Part shown: positions 32,474-40,912 of the stretch, one piece after another
How positions within the stretch are numbered: the first letter of the stretch is position 1
Layout: each line of letters opens with the position of its first letter
DNA from: Senegalimassilia anaerobia JC110
GTDB taxonomy: Bacteria; Actinomycetota; Coriobacteriia; Coriobacteriales; Eggerthellaceae
NCBI RefSeq assembly: GCF_000236865.1
Contig: NZ_HE611018.1
Coordinates: 1-51,924, forward strand
Length of the DNA: 51,924 bases
Reading direction: 5' to 3'
Position numbers and translations under genes: made by a program
Notes under the pieces: model-generated
The model's database searches: none
What the model was told of the DNA's origin: nothing
Seen by the model: only the letters and a program-made list of their open reading frames with translations

Positions 32474-33361
32474 ATGGTGAACCCGAAATATAAGGCCCTG
32501 CTGCGCGTTGCCGAAACCGGCAGCTTCACGCAAGCGGCGAACGATCTTGGCTACTCGCAATCAGGCATCAGCGGCATGATATCTTCCTTGGAAAAGGAGA
32601 TGGGCGTGCAATTGGTCGTACGTGATTACGGGGAAGCCCACCTGTCAGCCGAAGGCGAGGACCTGCTGCCGTGGATTTCCAACGTTTGCAACGGCGAACG
32701 GCAGCTCGCAAGCAGGATAGCCGAGCTGAGGCGCCTGGAGCGCGGCGCGGTGCGCGTAGCCGCGCCCACCAGCATCTCCACCCATTGGTTTCCTGGCATG
32801 GTGAAGGTTTTCGAACGGAAATACCCCGGCGTAGAGCTGCACCTGATGTGCATCGACGATGAAGCGGAACTTGAGCGCGCCCTATGGCACGGAGATGCCG
32901 ATTGCGGGTTTTTGGTCGCACCCGCAAAACGAGCGCTTAAAGCCATCCCCCTGCATGACGACCCGATCATGGTGCTGCTGCCGCCAGACCATGCGCTCGC
33001 ACACGCCGACCACGTTCCTGCGCGAACGCTTGCCGAGGAGCCTTTCATCCAACCGCGAAGCAGATCGATGCAGGAAGCGGAAGCGCTGCTGCGCAACAGC
33101 GGGGTGAAGCCGCGCGTGCGTTTCGCCGTCGATAGCGACTACAACGTCATGAACATGGTGAGCAAAGGGCTAGGTTTCAGCATATTGCCAGGATTGCTGC
33201 TTGAAGATACCGTGCTCCCCTTGGCCGTGCTCCCGCCGCATCTGGAGATGCGGCGGGAGATATCCATCGCCATGCGATCTGCGGACACCTCCTCGGCCGC
33301 CACGCGGGCGTTCGTGCAGACCGCGCGCACATGGGTGGCGCAGCGCTACGAGCAACGATAA
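32474..33361 (+). CDS. LysR-family transcriptional regulator
   Basis: This 295-residue regulator has the N-terminal LysR winged helix (residues about 3-62: ALLRVAETGSFTQAANDLGYSQSGISGMISSLEKEMGVQLVVRD) and a periplasmic-binding-like effector domain (about 90-290; VRVAAPTSISTHWFPGMVKVF, GLGFSILPGLLL). AAAGGAG supports the ATG. Regulators of this type normally control a divergent neighbour, here the phasin-like/aarF pair, and themselves, but the effector cannot be predicted. The helix-turn-helix is somewhat divergent in its first helix (VNPKYKALLRV). Confidence 0.93.
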   Translation: MVNPKYKALLRVAETGSFTQAANDLGYSQSGISGMISSLEKEMGVQLVVRDYGEAHLSAEGEDLLPWISNVCNGERQLASRIAELRRLERGAVRVAAPTSISTHWFPGMVKVFERKYPGVELHLMCIDDEAELERALWHGDADCGFLVAPAKRALKAIPLHDDPIMVLLPPDHALAHADHVPARTLAEEPFIQPRSRSMQEAEALLRNSGVKPRVRFAVDSDYNVMNMVSKGLGFSILPGLLLEDTVLPLAVLPPHLEMRREISIAMRSADTSSAATRAFVQTARTWVAQRYEQR

Positions 33362-33407
33362 GGGCGAAGAGACGGTCGCCCAGCCGCGAACCACCTCGAT
33401 CGCCGCG

Positions 33408-33490
33408 GGCGCGGCAACCCGCCGAACGCAGGCCTCCCCCGAACAACCGCAGGCGCGGCAACCCACCGGACGCAGGCCCCCAAATAACCG
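33408..33490. repeat. Imperfect tandem duplication between the LysR and proS genes
   Basis: Two copies of a unit beginning GGCGCGGCAACCC, at 33408-33449 and 33452-33490, share GGCGCGGCAACCC.CCG.ACGCAGGC and end in AACCG. Lengths are 42 and 39 bases. They lie in the otherwise empty gap between the convergent genes. Confidence 0.75.
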
Positions 33491-33492
33491 AA

Positions 33493-33518
33493 ACGGGCCC
33501 GGCACATGCCGGGCCCGT
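33493..33518 (-). terminator. Terminator after proS
   Basis: A perfect 11-bp ACGGGCCCGGC/GCCGGGCCCGT stem with a tetraloop lies just after proS. On the minus strand it is followed by TTCGGTTATTT, a broken U-tract. Confidence 0.8.
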
Positions 33519-33542
33519 GAGGGATACGCGCTCGCGAAAGCG

Positions 33543-35312
33543 CTATTCGACCTTCCCGGCGAACAGGCCGGCGAAGGCGTTCAGGTTGTTGCCCCAACGG
33601 CGCTGCGCGCCCTTGGCGAAGGTCAGCGCCTCGGAGAGCGCCTCCAGCGAGATATCGCGACGCTCGCCGGTAGCGCGGCGCTTGATCTCGACCTTGCCCT
33701 CGGCAAGGCCGCGCTTGCCCATGACGATCTGCAGCGGCCAGCCCATCAGGTCGGCCTCGGCGAACTTAACGCCCGCGCGCTCCTTGCGGTCATCGATGAC
33801 CACTTCCAGGCCCAGGCCCGCCAGCTCCTCGGCCAGCTTCTCGGCAGCAGGCTGCACCAGGTCGTCGCCGGTGGCGAGCGGCAGGATGCACACGTGCGCC
33901 GGAGCCACGGACATCGGCCAGATCATGCCGTTCTCGTCGTTATGCTGCTCGATGATGGCGGCCAGGGTACGGGACACGCCCACGCCGTAGCAACCCATGA
34001 TGAACGGCTGCTCCTTGCCGTCCTTGTTCATGAAGGTGGCGTTCATGGCACGAGAGTACTTGTCGCCGAGCTGGAACACCTGCGCGACCTCGATGCCGCG
34101 CGCGCCCTTGAGCTCCATGCCGCACTTCGGGCAGCAGTCGCCGGGCTTGACGGTGATGATATCGGCCCACTGGTCGACCTTGAAGTCCTTGCCAAGCTGC
34201 GCGCCCACGTAGTGATACCCGTCCTCGTTTGCGCCGACGACCCACTTCGGCACCGCCTTCAAGCTGTTTGCCGCGATGACGAAGGCGTCCTCGGGCAGGC
34301 CGACCGGGCCCATGGAGCCCTTGTGCAGGCCGTAGGATTCCATATCCTCATCGGTGAGGATGGTGAAGCCGCCGGCGGCGCGGGCCGCCTTCTCCTCGTT
34401 CACCTCATGGTCGCCGGGGACGAACAGCACGACGAGCTTGCCCTCGTCGTTCTTACCGGAGAGCGCCTTGACCGTGGAGGATTCCGGGATGCCCAGGAAC
34501 TCGGCGAGCTCGGCGATGGTGTGCACGCCGGGCGTGGCCACCTTCTCCATCTCGGGCACATCGTAGACCGTGGGGCGAGCCAGGCCCTCGCCCACCTCGT
34601 CGCTTGCGGCGTAACCGCAATCGCAATACACGAGCGCGGACTCGCCGGCCTCGGCAAGCGCATGGAACTCGCAGGTGACCGCGCCGCCGATCTGCCCGGC
34701 ATCTGCCTGCACGGGGCGGAACTCAAGGCCGCAACGCGCGCAGATGCGCTCATAGGCCGCGTACATCCTGTCGTATTCCTCCTGCAGCGACTCCTGCGTG
34801 TCATGGAAGCTGTAGCCGTCCTTCATGACGAACTCGCGGCTGCGTAGCAGGCCGAAGCGCGGGCGGATCTCGTCGCGGAACTTCGTCTGGATCTGGTACA
34901 TGTTCAGCGGCAGCTGCTTGTAGGAGCGCAGCTCGGCGCGCACGAGCGCGGTGATGAGCTCCTCATGGGTGGGGCCGAGGCAGAACTCATGGTCGTGACG
35001 GTCGTTGAGGCGCATGCGCTCGGGGCCGTATGCGTCGGCGCGGCCGGATTCCTGCCACAGTTCCTCGGGCTGGAGCATGGGCATGCGGATCTCCTGGGCG
35101 CCGCATGCGTCCATCTCCTCGCGCACGATGTTCTCGATCTTGGTCAGCACGCGCTTGCCCAGGGGCAAAAACGTGTAAATGCCGGCAGCGGTCTTGCGGA
35201 TGAAGCCGGCGCGCAGCAGCAGCTTATGGCTGGCAATCTCGGCATCGGTGGGGTCTTCCTTGAGCGTGGGAGCATACAGGGCGCTCATGCGCGTGATGTT
35301 GGCGTTGTTCAT
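33543..35312 (-). CDS. proS: Prolyl-tRNA synthetase, bacterial type
   Basis: This 589-residue class II synthetase charges tRNA-Pro. It shows the usual opening ALYAPTLKEDPTDAEIASHKLLLRAGFIRK, motif 1 and 2 regions (GPTHEELITALVRAELRSYKQLP, FRDEIRPRFGLLRSREFVMKDGYSFH), the YbaK-like editing insertion in the middle (about residues 225-390), motif 3 (GCYGVGVSRTLAAIIEQ) and a C-terminal anticodon-binding domain. Its start codon directly abuts the ispG stop codon, and AAAGGA lies within ispG. A separate YbaK/PrdX deacylase gene at 46223 could complement its editing of mischarged Ala- or Cys-tRNA-Pro. Confidence 0.98.
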   Translation of the reverse strand: MNNANITRMSALYAPTLKEDPTDAEIASHKLLLRAGFIRKTAAGIYTFLPLGKRVLTKIENIVREEMDACGAQEIRMPMLQPEELWQESGRADAYGPERMRLNDRHDHEFCLGPTHEELITALVRAELRSYKQLPLNMYQIQTKFRDEIRPRFGLLRSREFVMKDGYSFHDTQESLQEEYDRMYAAYERICARCGLEFRPVQADAGQIGGAVTCEFHALAEAGESALVYCDCGYAASDEVGEGLARPTVYDVPEMEKVATPGVHTIAELAEFLGIPESSTVKALSGKNDEGKLVVLFVPGDHEVNEEKAARAAGGFTILTDEDMESYGLHKGSMGPVGLPEDAFVIAANSLKAVPKWVVGANEDGYHYVGAQLGKDFKVDQWADIITVKPGDCCPKCGMELKGARGIEVAQVFQLGDKYSRAMNATFMNKDGKEQPFIMGCYGVGVSRTLAAIIEQHNDENGMIWPMSVAPAHVCILPLATGDDLVQPAAEKLAEELAGLGLEVVIDDRKERAGVKFAEADLMGWPLQIVMGKRGLAEGKVEIKRRATGERRDISLEALSEALTFAKGAQRRWGNNLNAFAGLFAGKVE

Positions 35313-36449
35313 TTACAGGTCCTTTATCTCTTCCAGTAAAGCGTCGACGATGGCGCCTTCTTCCACTTTTCGAACGGTTTGGCCGTGGCGGAACACCACG
35401 CCCACGCCCTTGCCGCAGGCCACGCCGATATCGGCATCGGCAGCCTCACCCGGGCCGTTGACGACACAGCCCATGACGGCCACCTTCACCGGCTTGTCCA
35501 GGCAGGCGATGCGCCGCTCCACTTCCTGAGCCAGCCCGATCAGATCGACCTGGCACCTTCCGCACGTAGGGCAGCTAATCAGCTCGGGGTTGCGGCGGCG
35601 CAGGTCGAGCGCGCCGAGCAGCGCCCAGCAGGCGCGCATTTCCGTGACCGGGTCGTCGGTGAGCGAGATGCGCATGGTGTCGCCGATGCCCTGCTCGAGC
35701 AGGATACCCAGGCCGGAGGCGCTTTTGATGACGCCTTGGAACGTGGTGCCCGCCTCGGTGACACCGATGTGCAGCGGGATATGCGGGATTTCGCGTGCCA
35801 GTTGGCGGTACGTGCGCACCGTGGTCATGACATCGTGGGCCTTTGCGCTGACCACCAGGTCGTGAAAACCGCGCCCTTCGCAGTATTCCACATACTGGCG
35901 CGCGGAGGCAGCCAGCTTCTCGGGAAGCGAAAGATCGTTGCGTTCGGCCAGCGCCTGGTCGAGCGAGCCGGCGTTCACGCCGATGCGGATGGGGATGCCT
36001 GCCTGCCCGGCCGCGTCGAGCACGGCATCGGTTTTCGCCAAGCCGCCGATGTTGCCGGGATTGATGCGCAGCTTCGCCGCGCCGCGGCGCGCCGCCTCGA
36101 TGGCGATGGTCGCATCGAAGTGCACGTCGGCCACGACGGGCAAAGGCGATTCCTCGCACACGGCCTGGAACGTGTCCAGGCAGCTGCGGCGCGGGATGGC
36201 CATGCGCACGACCTCGCAGCCGGCATCGGCCAGCTGCTGGATCTGCGCAAGGTTGGCTTGCGCGTCATCGGCCGGGGCGTTGAGCATGGACTGCACCACC
36301 ACGGGAGCGCCACCGCCAAGCGCCACGTTACCCACGTGCACCTGGCGCGTTTTCTGATTGGGACGCATAGCGTCCTGCGGCAACGGGCAAGCCGCGGCCC
36401 CCGAAGGAGCCGCGGCGCACGCGTTGCCCATGTTCTCATTAGTTTCCAT
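35313..36449 (-). CDS. ispG: 4-hydroxy-3-methylbut-2-enyl-diphosphate synthase
   Basis: IspG makes HMBPP from MEcPP in the non-mevalonate isoprenoid pathway, using a [4Fe-4S] cluster. The barrel domain has VVVQSMLN, KLRINPGNIGG and IRIGVNAGSLD. The C-terminal reductase-like part has the cluster cysteines SCPTCGR and MGCVVNGPGEA. I chose METNENMGN at 36449, which lies seven bases after a TAGAAT -10 box without a ribosome site, so the message may be leaderless. The N-terminal 40 residues or so are low-complexity Ala/Pro and likely disordered. A terminator upstream separates it from the protease gene. proS follows with no gap. Confidence 0.96.
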   Translation of the reverse strand: METNENMGNACAAAPSGAAACPLPQDAMRPNQKTRQVHVGNVALGGGAPVVVQSMLNAPADDAQANLAQIQQLADAGCEVVRMAIPRRSCLDTFQAVCEESPLPVVADVHFDATIAIEAARRGAAKLRINPGNIGGLAKTDAVLDAAGQAGIPIRIGVNAGSLDQALAERNDLSLPEKLAASARQYVEYCEGRGFHDLVVSAKAHDVMTTVRTYRQLAREIPHIPLHIGVTEAGTTFQGVIKSASGLGILLEQGIGDTMRISLTDDPVTEMRACWALLGALDLRRRNPELISCPTCGRCQVDLIGLAQEVERRIACLDKPVKVAVMGCVVNGPGEAADADIGVACGKGVGVVFRHGQTVRKVEEGAIVDALLEEIKDL

Positions 36450-36456
36450 AGCGGCT

Positions 36457-36462
36457 ATTCTA
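36457..36462 (-). promoter_or_regulatory. -10 box of a likely leaderless ispG promoter
   Basis: TAGAAT on the minus strand ends seven bases before the ispG ATG, and no Shine-Dalgarno sequence is present. The strong terminator at 36512-36547 just upstream supports an independent promoter here. Confidence 0.5.
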
Positions 36463-36511
36463 CCAGCGTAGCGCCTCTCGTTGGCGAAACGTATACAAGC
36501 AACAGGCGAAG

Positions 36512-36547
36512 AAAAAGCCGGCAAGGGGACGAGCACCCTGCCGGCTT
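36512..36547 (-). terminator. Terminator after the M50 protease gene
   Basis: AAGCCGGCA/TGCCGGCTT plus GGG/CCC forms a strong stem with one bulge, followed on the minus strand by five T. It separates the protease gene from ispG. Confidence 0.92.
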
Positions 36548-36578
36548 ATGCGATACATGGGATGGGAGCGCGGTCCCC

Positions 36579-37694
36579 CTATTGCCCAAAGAACGTCCCC
36601 GAGATGATGCGCTGCACATCTTGATTGACCATGACCAGGAAAAACATGAGGAACAAGGCCATGCCGGCGGCGCTCATGGCGTTCATGGCGCGCATGGAGA
36701 CCACCTTGTTCGACAGCTTCTGGAACACCTCGATGACGAAGCGGCCGCCATCGAGCGGCGGGATGGGCAGCAGGTTCATGATGCCCAGCGACACCGAGAT
36801 CATGGCCATGAACTGCATGAACGGCACCAAGCCTGCATCGGCGAACTGCTTCGACATCACGGCGATGCCCACCACCGAAGACGAATCGGACACCGTTTGC
36901 GCCGCCGTTGCCGGATTGAACAGGCCCGCAACCGCCTGCACGACCATGCCGATATACGTGAAGCCCGCCACGATGGCGCGGCCTGGGTCCACCGTCATGT
37001 GCGTCACCTCGCCCGATTGCATCCGCACATCGAAGCCGATGACGCTGAACAGCACCACGAACACCAGCATGGCGAACAGCAGGTTGACCGCGATGCCGGC
37101 CAGCAGGATGACCGAGCGCTTCCAAAACGGCAGGCTGCGGTATTGCTGTCGATATTCGCTCTCGAACAGCGCGTGGGCATCCTCGACCGGGCGCGCCTGC
37201 CCCTCGGCATAGTGCTCCGGCGCGGGCTTGCCTGCTTCAAGCGCCACGCGCATCTGCTTCTTGGATGGGATGACCTCTGCGGCGCGATACGTGTTGTACT
37301 CGTCCTTCTTCGTGGGACCGGTGCAGCTTCCCCAGTCCACCAGCTCATCGAGCGCCTTGAGCGCATCCTCATCGGGAATGCCGCAATCGCGGGCTATATC
37401 CTCCATGTTCGCCGTACCCCGACGGTACAGCGCCGCCAGCACCGGCTCCAGATGCGGGCTCATCTCGCCCGGCTCCATGCCGCACACGCGTGCATAACCG
37501 CCCAGCAAAATGGGCGTGACGCCGAACTTCGTACCCCATTTCTTGAAGCCGATGTTGGGGCCCGGCATGCCCAGCATGAACTCGGTGACGCGCACGCCGA
37601 AGGCGCGCGACGCCAGATAGTGGCCGCCTTCGTGGATGACTACCAAGATGCCCAGCACGATGGTGCAGTACAAGATCATGAGGATGACGTTCAA
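36579..37694 (-). CDS. rseP: M50 intramembrane (site-2) protease with an inserted winged-helix-like domain, lacking PDZ
   Basis: This RseP/Rip1-family metalloprotease would cleave membrane-anchored substrates such as anti-sigma factors. The zinc site HEGGH (about residues 21-25) is in helix 1, and the third ligand is in NLLPIPPLDGGRF (about 306-318). Four membrane helices are visible. A reentrant segment, GVTPILLGGYARVCGMEP, is typical. Between it and helix 2 (FWKRSVILLAG, about 190) relatives have some 20 residues, whereas here there are about 115. They include a stretch reading like a winged helix: PVLAALYRRGTANMEDIARDCG, then PDEDALKALDELVDWG, then a wing-like GPTKKDEYNTYR. The PDZ normally after helix 2 is absent. 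I prefer a TTG at 37694 because AAGGAG lies seven bases upstream; an ATG at 37724 has no ribosome site. Confidence 0.9.
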   Translation of the reverse strand: MNVILMILYCTIVLGILVVIHEGGHYLASRAFGVRVTEFMLGMPGPNIGFKKWGTKFGVTPILLGGYARVCGMEPGEMSPHLEPVLAALYRRGTANMEDIARDCGIPDEDALKALDELVDWGSCTGPTKKDEYNTYRAAEVIPSKKQMRVALEAGKPAPEHYAEGQARPVEDAHALFESEYRQQYRSLPFWKRSVILLAGIAVNLLFAMLVFVVLFSVIGFDVRMQSGEVTHMTVDPGRAIVAGFTYIGMVVQAVAGLFNPATAAQTVSDSSSVVGIAVMSKQFADAGLVPFMQFMAMISVSLGIMNLLPIPPLDGGRFVIEVFQKLSNKVVSMRAMNAMSAAGMALFLMFFLVMVNQDVQRIISGTFFGQ

Positions 37695-37774
37695 CAACGG
37701 GCTCCTTGCCTTAGCTGCGGACATACGACGAAACGGGACTTCGCTTGACGGCCCCGCGCGTTGGAATCCGTCTC

Positions 37775-37780
37775 ATTATA
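37775..37780 (-). promoter_or_regulatory. -10 box for the M50 protease gene, inside the dxr terminator's U-tract
   Basis: TATAAT on the minus strand directly follows and overlaps the T-run of the dxr terminator, so termination of one message and initiation of the next are packed together. Confidence 0.5.
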
Positions 37781-37814
37781 AAAAGAGGTTCCGCCCCGTT
37801 ACCGAAGCGGAACC
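37780..37814 (-). terminator. Terminator after dxr
   Basis: A perfect GGTTCCGC/GCGGAACC stem with a 12-base loop is followed on the minus strand by CTCTTTTT, 55 bases beyond the dxr stop codon. Confidence 0.88.
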
Positions 37815-37868
37815 ATAACCACACGATGCACGCGATTGGAAATAGGCATGGAAGCCTGAGAGCGAACC

Positions 37869-39083
37869 CTAGCGCACGGACTTGCGGGCGGTTTCGCGAG
37901 CCCACGCGTCAAGCGCCTGCAGCTGCTCGAGGCTTTCCACCTTCTGCACACCCTCGCGCTCGTGCGCGTCCATGACGGCCTCCACGCACTCGGCAATACC
38001 CAGGTAGCTGCCCTGCTCCGCCAAAAACGCCGCCACCGCCACCTCGTTGGCGGCGTTCATGACGCACGGCAGCGTTCCGCCAACGCCGCCGGCGTGGCGA
38101 GCAAGTTCCAGGCAACGGAACGTGTCGGTGTCGGCCGGGGCGAACTCCAGGCTTCCCAGTTTGGTGAAATCCAAAGGCTTGACGGGCGCCTCCCAACGCT
38201 GCGGGTAACTAAGCGCGAACTGGATGGGAATGCGCATATCGGTGGTGCCCAGGTGAGCCTTCACGCTGCCATCGGTGAACTCCACCATGGAGTGGATGGC
38301 GCTTTGCGGCTGGACCACCACGCTGATCTTGTCGTAGGGCATGTTGAACAGATGATGCGCTTCGATGACCTCTAAGCCCTTGTTCATAAGCGTGGACGAA
38401 TCGATGGAAATCTTCGCACCCATGCTCCACGTGGGATGGTTCAGCGCCTGAGCAGGGGTGATGCCCTCAAGATCGGCGCGCTTCCTGCCGCGGAACGGGC
38501 CGCCGGAGGCCGTAACCCACAAGCGGGAGACCTCTCGCTCGGATTCGCCCAGCAGGCATTGGTAAATGGCGCCATGCTCGGAGTCGATGGGCATGAGGGC
38601 GCCCGCCGGGCCCACCGCGGGGGCCGTGCCCGCCGTGCGACGCTGCGCATCCACCTGCGCCGCCAGCGGCATGATCAGATCGCCGCCCACCACCAGGCTT
38701 TCCTTATTCGCCAATGCAAGGACCTTGCCCGCACGCAGCGTTTCGTAGCTTGCGCGCAAACCGGCGGCGCCTACCAGCGCGTTGACCACCACGTCCGCCT
38801 CGGGCAGACGCACCAGGTCCACCACAGCGTCCATGCCGAAACCCCACACGCCTTGGGCGCCGGCCTGCTCGCGCACCTCGGACGCGATCGCCTGGTCGGC
38901 CAGGCGCTCATCGCCCACGGCAAGGTTGCGCACGTTATGGGCGCGCGCCTGCGCAAGCATATCGCCTACGCGCGTGTTCACCGCCAAGCCGACGATCTCC
39001 AGCTCGTCGGAATGCTGCCGAACCACGTCGACCGTTTGCGTCCCGATGGAGCCCGTAGAGCCGAGAACAACGATGCGTTTCAT
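37869..39083 (-). CDS. dxr: 1-deoxy-D-xylulose-5-phosphate reductoisomerase
   Basis: Dxr converts DXP to MEP with NADPH, the committed step of the non-mevalonate isoprenoid pathway, and is the target of fosmidomycin. The 404-residue protein has the NADPH motif GSTGSIGTQT near residue 8, ALANKESLVVGG, PIDSEHGAIYQCL with metal and substrate residues, and the flexible active-site loop region THPTWSMGAKISIDSSTLMNKGLEVIEAHHLF in slightly altered form (NHPTWSMG). It lies between cdsA and the M50 protease gene. A terminator follows it. Confidence 0.98.
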   Translation of the reverse strand: MKRIVVLGSTGSIGTQTVDVVRQHSDELEIVGLAVNTRVGDMLAQARAHNVRNLAVGDERLADQAIASEVREQAGAQGVWGFGMDAVVDLVRLPEADVVVNALVGAAGLRASYETLRAGKVLALANKESLVVGGDLIMPLAAQVDAQRRTAGTAPAVGPAGALMPIDSEHGAIYQCLLGESEREVSRLWVTASGGPFRGRKRADLEGITPAQALNHPTWSMGAKISIDSSTLMNKGLEVIEAHHLFNMPYDKISVVVQPQSAIHSMVEFTDGSVKAHLGTTDMRIPIQFALSYPQRWEAPVKPLDFTKLGSLEFAPADTDTFRCLELARHAGGVGGTLPCVMNAANEVAVAAFLAEQGSYLGIAECVEAVMDAHEREGVQKVESLEQLQALDAWARETARKSVR

Positions 39084-39113
39084 GAAAGCCTCCGATCATC
39101 TGCGAATACAACT

Positions 39114-39142
39114 CGAGCCAACGCCGCAAGAACGTTGGCTCG
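39114..39142 (-). other. Hairpin between cdsA and dxr
   Basis: A perfect 10-bp CGAGCCAACG/CGTTGGCTCG stem with a nine-base loop lies in the 65-base gap. The following AGTTGTATT is only weakly U-rich, so partial termination or message processing is possible. Confidence 0.55.
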
Positions 39143-39148
39143 TTCGAT

Positions 39149-40075
39149 TTACCAGCTAAAGGGGATGCACCCGCCCGCCACCAACAAGATGGCAGAGGCG
39201 ACCGCCACTAAAAACAGGCTGTCGCAACGGTCGAGCAGGCCGCCATGGCCCGGCAGCAGCTTGCCGGAATCCTTGAAGCCCACGTTGCGCTTGATGCGGC
39301 TTTCAGCCAAATCGCCGAGCACGCCGCACAGGCCGCTGATCACGCCGAACGCCATTGCCACGGGAATGCCCAGGTTCAGCCCGGGGATAAGCGTGAACAG
39401 GCACCAGAACAACGCCGACCCAACCAAGCCCGCGAAAAAGCCCTCCCAGCTTTTCTTCGGCGACACGCGCGGCGCCAGCTTATGCTTGCCGAACTTGCTG
39501 CCGACCAGGTAGGCGAAAGAGTCGTTCGCCCACACGCTGAAGAAGATGCCGAGCACCAGCACGCCGCCCCACGGATGCGGCAGCGCCTGGCGAACCACCA
39601 CCAAGCCGGAAAGCAGCATGCCGCAATACGCTGCGCCGAAGAAGCTGACGCCCACATCGGGGATACGCGCGCGCATCCAGAACACGTACCACACGATAAG
39701 CGCCAGCAACAGCACGAGACTGACCATAAGCGCGCCCGACAACCCGAAGAAGTGCACGCTGAGCGGATAGAGCGCCGCCGCCACGATGCCGAGCATCTCG
39801 TTGGGCAGCTTCGCATCGGCGCGCAGCATGTAGTAGAACTCCCCCGCGCATACCGCAGCGGTGGCGGACAGCAAGGCCAGCGTGGTCCATTCGCTTGCAA
39901 GGATGCACAGCACGGACACCGTGACGTATATGAACCCAGTGCGGAAACGAACCTGCAGGTCAGAAGCGTTCTTGAACTTCTGCGGCGTTTTCCGGTACGC
40001 AAAATCCTTCAAGCGCTCGCCGCGCGAGCGATCTTCCGCGCACCGCTGCTCGCCGCCTTGCAGATCCTCGGACAT
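39149..40075 (-). CDS. cdsA: Phosphatidate cytidylyltransferase
   Basis: CdsA makes CDP-diacylglycerol from phosphatidate and CTP at the membrane for phospholipid synthesis. The 308-residue protein has a charged cytosolic N-terminus of about 45 residues and seven to eight membrane helices. The C-terminal signature GDLAESRIKRNVGFKDSGKLLPGHGGLLDRCDS matches the family, including the metal-binding aspartates, and SPKKSWEGFFAG precedes it. Its ATG immediately follows the uppS stop codon (TAAATG), so the pair is coupled. Confidence 0.97.
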   Translation of the reverse strand: MSEDLQGGEQRCAEDRSRGERLKDFAYRKTPQKFKNASDLQVRFRTGFIYVTVSVLCILASEWTTLALLSATAAVCAGEFYYMLRADAKLPNEMLGIVAAALYPLSVHFFGLSGALMVSLVLLLALIVWYVFWMRARIPDVGVSFFGAAYCGMLLSGLVVVRQALPHPWGGVLVLGIFFSVWANDSFAYLVGSKFGKHKLAPRVSPKKSWEGFFAGLVGSALFWCLFTLIPGLNLGIPVAMAFGVISGLCGVLGDLAESRIKRNVGFKDSGKLLPGHGGLLDRCDSLFLVAVASAILLVAGGCIPFSW

Positions 40076-40858
40076 TTATTTCACCGCCCCGAAGCGCCTA
40101 TCTCGGGATTGGAACTCCAGCAGACAGCGCAATAACTCGTAGCGGTCGAAATCGGGCCAGAGCACGTCGGTTGCCACGAACTCGGAATAGGCGACCTGCC
40201 ACAGCAGGTAGTTCGACAGGCGCATCTCGCCAGACGTGCGGATGACCACTTCGGGGTCGGGGATGTCGGCCGTATACAGCCCCTGGGCGAACTCGGCCTC
40301 CGTCAGCGGCGCGGTGGGGTCGCCGCCCTCGGCCGCCGTTGCCAGCGCACGGCGCACGCACGCCTCGGCAGCATGCAGAATCTCCTGCCGCGAGCCGTAG
40401 TTCACCGCAACGACCAAGGTCATGCCCGTGTTGTCGCGCGTTTTCAGCCACGCCTTCTCGAAGGCCTCGCGCGTTTCGTCGGGCAGGGCCGAAAGGTCGC
40501 CGATGGTGCGCACGCGCACGTTCTCCTCATGCAGGCCATCGACCTCCGCCAGCATGGTCTTGGCGAACAGGTCCATCAAACCCACGACTTCTTCCTGAGG
40601 CCGCTTCCAGTTCTCCGTGGAGAACGAATAGATGGTCAGATAACGAACGCCCAGGTCGGAGGCGCAACGAATGGTCTCACGCACCGCCTCGATGCCGGCC
40701 TTGTGGCCCTTCAGGCGATTCAGCGCGCGCTTCTTCGCCCAACGGCCGTTGCCGTCCATGATGACGGCGACATGCTCGGGGATCGCCCGCGGGTCGAGGG
40801 CAGCGGGGTCCAGGCCCTTGGGCGGATTCGGGAATATGTAATCAAGCGTCTTGTTCAT
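40076..40858 (-). CDS. uppS: Undecaprenyl diphosphate synthase
   Basis: This cis-prenyltransferase extends farnesyl diphosphate to the C55 carrier lipid used in peptidoglycan and polysaccharide synthesis. The 260-residue protein has HVAVIMDGNGRWA (catalytic Asp35), GHKAG, YLTIYSFSTENWKRP, and VNYGSR...IRTSGEMRLSNYLLWQVAYSE near the C-terminus. The start MNKTLDYIF at 40858 follows AAGAGG. A terminator-like hairpin lies only about 25 bases upstream of the ATG, which may attenuate read-through from frr. It overlaps no neighbour, but its stop abuts cdsA. Confidence 0.98.
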   Translation of the reverse strand: MNKTLDYIFPNPPKGLDPAALDPRAIPEHVAVIMDGNGRWAKKRALNRLKGHKAGIEAVRETIRCASDLGVRYLTIYSFSTENWKRPQEEVVGLMDLFAKTMLAEVDGLHEENVRVRTIGDLSALPDETREAFEKAWLKTRDNTGMTLVVAVNYGSRQEILHAAEACVRRALATAAEGGDPTAPLTEAEFAQGLYTADIPDPEVVIRTSGEMRLSNYLLWQVAYSEFVATDVLWPDFDRYELLRCLLEFQSRDRRFGAVK

Positions 40859-40879
40859 GGGCAGCCTCTTACATAAGGG

Positions 40880-40912
40880 AAAAGCCAACCGGCGGGGAAA
40901 CCGCCGGCTGGC
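40880..40912 (-). terminator. Terminator between frr and uppS
   Basis: GCCAGCCGGCGG pairs with CCGCCGGTTGGC (one mismatch) and is followed by TTTT on the minus strand, ending about 22 bases before the uppS start. The 223 bases upstream (40913-41135) show no gene. A hairpin GCAACCC/GGGTTGC lies at 40943-40968. Confidence 0.85.

Noticed and set aside
33362-33542. CRISPR-like array
   Set aside because: Only two diverged copies with almost no spacer; it is a simple tandem duplication.
37694-37724. ATG at 37724 as start of the M50 protease
   Set aside because: It has no ribosome site, while AAGGAG stands seven bases before a TTG at 37694 and gives the usual short N-terminus before the HExxH helix. 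The choice is not certain.
35379-37748. Plus-strand open frame of about 789 codons opposite ispG and the M50 protease gene
   Set aside because: It spans two genuine minus-strand genes and an intergenic terminator, which a real gene would not.
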